From DAOUKH01 sp965219875 (GTDB lineage: Bacteria > Chloroflexota > Dehalococcoidia > SHYB01), in assembly GCA_965219875.1 (NCBI GenBank), contig CBDCOW010000003.1, positions 62,001 to 126,000 of the forward strand: 64,000 nucleotides of DNA, written 5' to 3'. Below the pieces are notes generated by a model. The model ran no database searches, was not told the origin of the DNA, and saw only the letters and a program-made list of their open reading frames with translations. Positions within the stretch are counted from its first letter, which is position 1. Every line of letters starts with the position of its first letter. Positions 60,223 through 64,000 of the stretch are shown piece after piece. The translations under genes were made by a program, and so were the position numbers.

Positions 60223-61359
60223 ATGGACTACCGAGTCGTCGACGCCGACACCCACACCGTCGAACCGCCTGACATGTGGCGGCGCTTCCTCCCCGCCAAG
60301 TTCCGGGACCAAGCGCCCACGCTGGTAAAGGACTCCCGGGGCGGCGACGCCTGGAAGTTCGGCCCCGACGCCCCGGCCCGGCCCATCGGCATGGTCTCCA
60401 CCCCAGGGAAGAACTACGAGGATATGCACTGGCTCGGCGCGACGTACGACTCGATCCGCAAGGGCTGCTACGACGGTCATGGCCGCCTCGAAGACATGGA
60501 CATCGACGGGCGGGACGCCGAGATCATCTATCCATGGCCCAGCATGATCAACTACTTCCTCGACCACCCCGACGACGGCCTCCACGAGGCGGCGATCCAC
60601 GCCTACAACGATTGGGTCTACAACGACTTCGCCGCGGCGGACCACGCCCGCCTCTTCCCCATGTTCCAGATGCCCAACCTCGGCATCGAGACCAGCCTCG
60701 CGGAGCTGCGCCGGGCGAAGAGGGAGGGCTACAAGGGGATCGTGCTCTCCCGCTTCCCCAGCGGGGCCGCCGCCCTCAGCCCCGACGACGACCCCTTCTG
60801 GGCCGAGGCGCAGGACCTCGACATGCCGATCAACGTCCACATCTCCATCGGCGGGGCGACGCGCGCCGATCTCGCCAAACAGGGCAAACCCCAGGTCATC
60901 GCCAACCCCGACCCCTCGGGGCTGCTCGGCGGGGTGGTCGGCGCCTTCAGCGACATCATGATCAAGTTCATCATCTCCGGGATGTTCGACCGCTTCCCCC
61001 GGCTCAAGATGATCGCCGTCGAGACCCAGGCGGGCTGGATTCCCTGCGCCCTCGAGTTCTATGACGACCGCTTCTGGCGCAACCGCACCATGGCGGGCAG
61101 CACCCTCAAGCACCTCCCCAGCGAGTACTTCGAGCGAAACTGGGCCGCCACCTTCATCATCGACAAGTACGCCGTGCGCAACCGGCACGAGATCGGCCTG
61201 AACAACATCATGTGGTCCACCGACTACCCGCACCACGGCTGCGATTGGCCCAACAGCCGCAAGGTCATGGACCAGATGTTCGTCGGCGTCCCCGACGAGG
61301 AGCGCCGCCGCCTGACCTGCGCCAACGCCGTCGAAATCTACGGTCTCGACCGGGACTAG
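60223..61359 (+). CDS. amidohydrolase family 2 protein
   Basis: 378 aa. PF04909: VVDADTHTVEPPDMW, metal His in INVHISIG, VETQAGWIP, MWSTDYPHHGCDWPNSRK. Nearest paralogue in the window is 36310-37452. Cotranscribed with the crotonase 42 bp upstream. Confidence 0.88.
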   Translation: MDYRVVDADTHTVEPPDMWRRFLPAKFRDQAPTLVKDSRGGDAWKFGPDAPARPIGMVSTPGKNYEDMHWLGATYDSIRKGCYDGHGRLEDMDIDGRDAEIIYPWPSMINYFLDHPDDGLHEAAIHAYNDWVYNDFAAADHARLFPMFQMPNLGIETSLAELRRAKREGYKGIVLSRFPSGAAALSPDDDPFWAEAQDLDMPINVHISIGGATRADLAKQGKPQVIANPDPSGLLGGVVGAFSDIMIKFIISGMFDRFPRLKMIAVETQAGWIPCALEFYDDRFWRNRTMAGSTLKHLPSEYFERNWAATFIIDKYAVRNRHEIGLNNIMWSTDYPHHGCDWPNSRKVMDQMFVGVPDEERRRLTCANAVEIYGLDRD

Positions 61360-61370
61360 CGGCCCCCGCC

Positions 61371-62477
61371 CTACGGCTCGATGACGGCGCGGGTCACCGG
61401 CGTGGGGCCCGTCACCCACTCGGACTGGTTGAGCGCGTCGTTCACCGCGTCGAGCGGGAAGCGGTGCGACACCAGCTTGTGCAGCGGCACGCGGTCCTGA
61501 TTCCGCGCCAGGAAGTCGAGCACTTGGGGGAGGACGAGAGGCTCGTACATCGCGGTGCCCATGAGCTTCTTGCCGCTCAGCACGAACGAGGACGGGTCGA
61601 ACTCGACCGTCCTGCCGCTGAAAAAGAGTCCGATGCCGAGATACGTCCCGCCGTTGGTGATCATCGCCAGCCCTTCGGGGAGCAGATCGGCCATACCCAC
61701 GACTTCGACCGCGAGGTCGGCGCCGCGCCCGCCGGTGATCTCGCGCACGCGCCCCACGCGCATCTCCGGCGTGTTGTACTCGTCGATGTTGATCGTGTGC
61801 GTGGCGCCAAGCTCCTCGGCGAGTTCGAGGCGGTTCTCAAGCCGGTCGAGGACGATGATCTGGTCGGCGCCCATGTCCTTGGCGAGCGCCGTGCCGATCA
61901 GCCCAAGCCCGCCCGCGCCCTGAAAGACGATGCTCTGGCCATGGCCCGCCTGGGCGACTGTCAGTCCTTGCAGCACGGTTCCGTAGGCGCAGTTCACCGG
62001 CCCCAGAAGCTCGTCCCGGACCTCGCCGGGCACCTTGAAGACGGACTTGTTGGCGTGGATGTAGTAGTAGTCGGCGAAGGTGCCCTGGAAGTAGGGAAAT
62101 TCGCCGACCTTCGACCGGTTCCCGTGCTTGTAGAGGCAGAGGTTGATCCGGCCCTCCAGGCAGAGATGGCAACGGCCGCAGGGGTCGATGGCGGCGTGGA
62201 CGATGCGATCGCCCTCGTGCAGCGGCGCGCCGAGGGAATCCGTCGTGACTCCCTTCCCCAGCTTGTAGACGACGCCCGCGCCCTCGTGCCCCAAGTGGGA
62301 GCCCTGCGGTGGCAGGGGATACGTCGTGTCGCCGCGCCACAGGTGCATGTCGGAGCCGCACAGCCCCGCCTGCGTGATCTTCAAGACCATGCACCCCGGC
62401 GCGGGATCGGGCACGTCGAACTCCTCGATCGCCACCGGCTGAGCATGCGCCTTCAAGATCGCGGCTCTACCCTTCAT
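61371..62477 (-). CDS. zinc-dependent MDR family alcohol dehydrogenase
   Basis: 368 aa. Medium-chain dehydrogenase: catalytic Zn ligands in GLCGSD and GHEGAG, four structural-Zn Cys in DPCGRCHLCLEGRINLC, NAD(P) motif GAGGLGLIG. Normal length. AGGAG is 5 nt before the ATG at 62477; the GTG at 62480 is too close. Possibly cotranscribed after the MBL gene. Substrate is an unknown alcohol. Confidence 0.92.
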   Translation of the reverse strand: MKGRAAILKAHAQPVAIEEFDVPDPAPGCMVLKITQAGLCGSDMHLWRGDTTYPLPPQGSHLGHEGAGVVYKLGKGVTTDSLGAPLHEGDRIVHAAIDPCGRCHLCLEGRINLCLYKHGNRSKVGEFPYFQGTFADYYYIHANKSVFKVPGEVRDELLGPVNCAYGTVLQGLTVAQAGHGQSIVFQGAGGLGLIGTALAKDMGADQIIVLDRLENRLELAEELGATHTINIDEYNTPEMRVGRVREITGGRGADLAVEVVGMADLLPEGLAMITNGGTYLGIGLFFSGRTVEFDPSSFVLSGKKLMGTAMYEPLVLPQVLDFLARNQDRVPLHKLVSHRFPLDAVNDALNQSEWVTGPTPVTRAVIEP

Positions 62478-62521
62478 CACATCTCCTCTTCAGAACTTCA
62501 ACTACAACAGACCAACGCCCC

Positions 62522-63382
62522 TTACGCCGCGGGCTCGTAGCCGAACCGCCCGTTCCTGTCGACGATGCGGCCGCCCTCGGCAATCGTGAAGTGCGTCGGC
62601 ACCACGAGCGTGTCGGTGTCGGCGTAGCGTTCGAGGAAGTCGCGGCGCGTCACGCCCGCGAGCTTCTTGTTCACCGTGACCGCGATCTCCCAACTCGGCT
62701 GCGCCACCTGGAGCGCGTGATGCAGCATGTCGCCGGTGAACACCGCCTCGGCGCCGTTGGACTTCACGTGCAGTCCGGCGTGCCCCGGCGTGTGCCCCTC
62801 CAGCGGCTCGATCCAGGCGTCGTCGTCGATGGCGTACTCATCGCCCACCATCACGGCTAAGCCGGCGTCCACGACTGGGGCGACGCTGTCCGCCATGACG
62901 TCGCGGCCCCACTCCTCGCCCGCGGGGGACGTCCAGTGCTCGTACTCTTTCCGCCTGAAAAGGTGCTTGGCGTTGGGGAAGGTGGGGACCCACTTGCCGT
63001 CCTCGAGCCGCGTGTTCCAACCGACGTGGTCGAAGTGCATATGGGTGCAGAACACGTAGTCGACCGATTCCGGCTCGACCCCATTCTTGCGGAGGTCGGC
63101 GAGGAACGGCGTCTTGAGCATACTGGCGTTCTCCCTGTCACGGGGCTTGTCGTTGCCCAAGCAGGTATCGATCATGATGGTGCTTCGGGATGTCCGGAGC
63201 ACGTAGCAGCGAAAGATCAGCGTGGACTGGCCCTCGGGCCCAAAGAGGCGCCGGTCGAGCGTGGGAGTGAGCTCGGCGAGCTCTTCGGGCGCGGCGCGGG
63301 GAAAGAACTCCTTAGGGTCGGGGTGCATGACGCCCTCGACGATCTCGAACGCCTCGAAGTCCCCGATTTTGAAGCCGGCCAT
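62522..63382 (-). CDS. MBL fold metallo-hydrolase
   Basis: 286 aa. Metallo-beta-lactamase fold: CTHMHFDHVGW (HxHxDH), EGHTPGHAGLH, FTGDMLHH, VVPTHF. These complete the binuclear metal site. Resembles quorum-quenching lactonase-like or generic hydrolases; specificity unknown. AAGGAGG lies about 10 nt before the ATG. Confidence 0.92.
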   Translation of the reverse strand: MAGFKIGDFEAFEIVEGVMHPDPKEFFPRAAPEELAELTPTLDRRLFGPEGQSTLIFRCYVLRTSRSTIMIDTCLGNDKPRDRENASMLKTPFLADLRKNGVEPESVDYVFCTHMHFDHVGWNTRLEDGKWVPTFPNAKHLFRRKEYEHWTSPAGEEWGRDVMADSVAPVVDAGLAVMVGDEYAIDDDAWIEPLEGHTPGHAGLHVKSNGAEAVFTGDMLHHALQVAQPSWEIAVTVNKKLAGVTRRDFLERYADTDTLVVPTHFTIAEGGRIVDRNGRFGYEPAA

Positions 63383-63438
63383 AAAGTCGCTCCCTCCTTG
63401 CCTCTACGCGCCGCGGGCGCCGCGCGCGGACTCGCCGG

Positions 63439-63447
63439 AGTATAGCA
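63439..63447 (-). promoter_or_regulatory. extended -10 promoter of the MBL gene
   Basis: TGCTATACT on the minus strand, 57 bases before the ATG at 63382. Confidence 0.5.
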
Positions 63448-63489
63448 GCGCCCCGCGCCAGTTCGCTGTACCCGACACCTCGGCCCGCC

Positions 63490-63495
63490 TATAAT
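63490..63495 (+). promoter_or_regulatory. -10 box of the VOC gene
   Basis: Perfect TATAAT, 37 bases before the ATG at 63533; GGGAG precedes the ATG. Confidence 0.45.
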
Positions 63496-63532
63496 CAGGA
63501 CTACCGTAGTTCACGGTTTAGGGAGACCAAGC

Positions 63533-63904
63533 ATGGCTAACTTCGACCTTCACCACCTCCACCACAAGGCAACGGACATCGAGAAGGCGGCGCGGTTTTA
63601 TGTCGACTGCCTCGGTGCGAAGGAGACCGGCCGCAAAGAAGATTGGATGATCGACGTCGAACTCTGCGGCGTCCGCATACGGATCACGACGTTTCACGCA
63701 GAATCGCCTACCGAGCAGGCCCACGGACTGGAGCACATCTCGCTGGACACCGACGATCTCCCCGGCGTGATCGAGGGACTGAAGGCTCAGGGTCTTCCGT
63801 TCAAGGAACAGCGCGATGCGGACGGGAAGATGTCGTGCTACGCCACGGGCCCAGACGGTACCCAGATCTACATCCTGCAGGGCCACGCCGGACACAAGTA
63901 CTAG
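63533..63904 (+). CDS. VOC family (glyoxalase-like) protein
   Basis: 123 aa, one VOC module pair: LHHLHHKATDIEKAARFYVDCLGA in outline, LEHISLDTDD, GPDGTQIYILQG. The two His and the late acidic/Tyr position resemble the VOC metal site. VOC proteins include glyoxalases, ring-cleaving dioxygenases and resistance proteins; which one is not visible. Single gene. Confidence 0.85.
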   Translation: MANFDLHHLHHKATDIEKAARFYVDCLGAKETGRKEDWMIDVELCGVRIRITTFHAESPTEQAHGLEHISLDTDDLPGVIEGLKAQGLPFKEQRDADGKMSCYATGPDGTQIYILQGHAGHKY

Positions 63905-63962
63905 GCGTCAGTCGACGGGGTCCGTGAGTGTGCCGGCTGACCTGGGCCGTTAGCCCGCTGAG

Positions 63963-64000
63963 CTACGACAGGCTGAAGCCAAATACTCGCGCGGTGTTGG
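63963..64000 (-). CDS. C-terminus of a further amidohydrolase-2-like protein (partial)
   Basis: Only the last 11 codons are in the window (NTARVFGFSLS, then TAG). NTARVFGF is the typical last helix of amidohydrolase-2 proteins (compare AELYGL and VEIYGL in the complete paralogues here). The rest lies beyond 64000. Confidence 0.45.
   Translation of the reverse strand, partial: NTARVFGFSLS

Noticed and set aside
63935..63970. tRNA-like TAGCTCAGCGGGCTAACGG on the minus strand
   Set aside because: No anticodon arm, T-arm or acceptor pairing. The TAG is explained as the stop of an amidohydrolase reading frame.

Overview
The window is GC-rich and gene-dense. It looks like chromosome from a Chloroflexota bacterium of the Dehalococcoidia/SAR202 type. 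This placement is inference, not proof. It rests on the mass of CaiB/BaiF CoA-transferases (9 genes, 11 domains), amidohydrolase-2 proteins (4 complete, 1 partial), crotonases, luciferase-like oxidoreductases and MaoC-like proteins, and on operators of the GAAC-N4-GTTC LexA type used by Firmicutes, Actinobacteria and Chloroflexi. No rRNA or tRNA gene was found.

Layout. 1-11.2 kb: mixed metabolism and housekeeping (cyclase, S49 peptidase, phosphoesterase, SDR, MaoC-like protein, LLM oxidoreductase, PyrD, HflX, DapL-like aminotransferase, YqeK), with a small operon at 6.7-7.8 kb that carries two SOS boxes. 11.2-16.6 kb: a zinc-ribbon membrane protein and a GldA/GldF/GldG/DUF4340 ABC export cluster. 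16.6-18.2 kb: noncoding, with dispersed palindromic repeats and a six-copy 60-bp tandem array directly behind a consensus promoter plus a perfect LexA-type box. 18.2-29.95 kb: CoA-transferases, a MerB-like protein, an Amt transporter, an acyl-CoA dehydrogenase and three crotonases. 30.1-33.6 kb: a toxin-antitoxin pair and a PE-LIG-POL LigD. 33.6-36.3 kb: a long noncoding region with another LexA-type promoter, repeat copies, and an IS110 element whose empty target is preserved in a neighbouring repeat copy. 36.3-64 kb: a large catabolic cluster (amidohydrolases, CoA-transferases, thiolase-like protein with DUF35 partner, nitrilase, BKACE, LLM, crotonase, ADH, MBL, VOC), interrupted by a DUF262/DUF1524 defence-type gene.

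How the genes may work together. CoA-transferases would activate organic acids. Acyl-CoA dehydrogenase, crotonases, MaoC-like hydratases and the thiolase/DUF35 pair would carry out beta-oxidation-like steps. Amidohydrolases, nitrilase, BKACE and LLM oxidoreductases would open or trim diverse substrates. The actual substrates cannot be read from the sequence.

Most notable observations: (1) LexA-type boxes at three strong promoters, two of which drive noncoding regions; (2) five CaiB pairs, fused or adjacent, in which the first member always lacks the catalytic Asp and the second always keeps it; (3) an IS110 insertion with base-resolved junctions, a CT core and a candidate bridge-RNA region; (4) a mobile palindromic repeat that forms the linker of a fused CoA-transferase.
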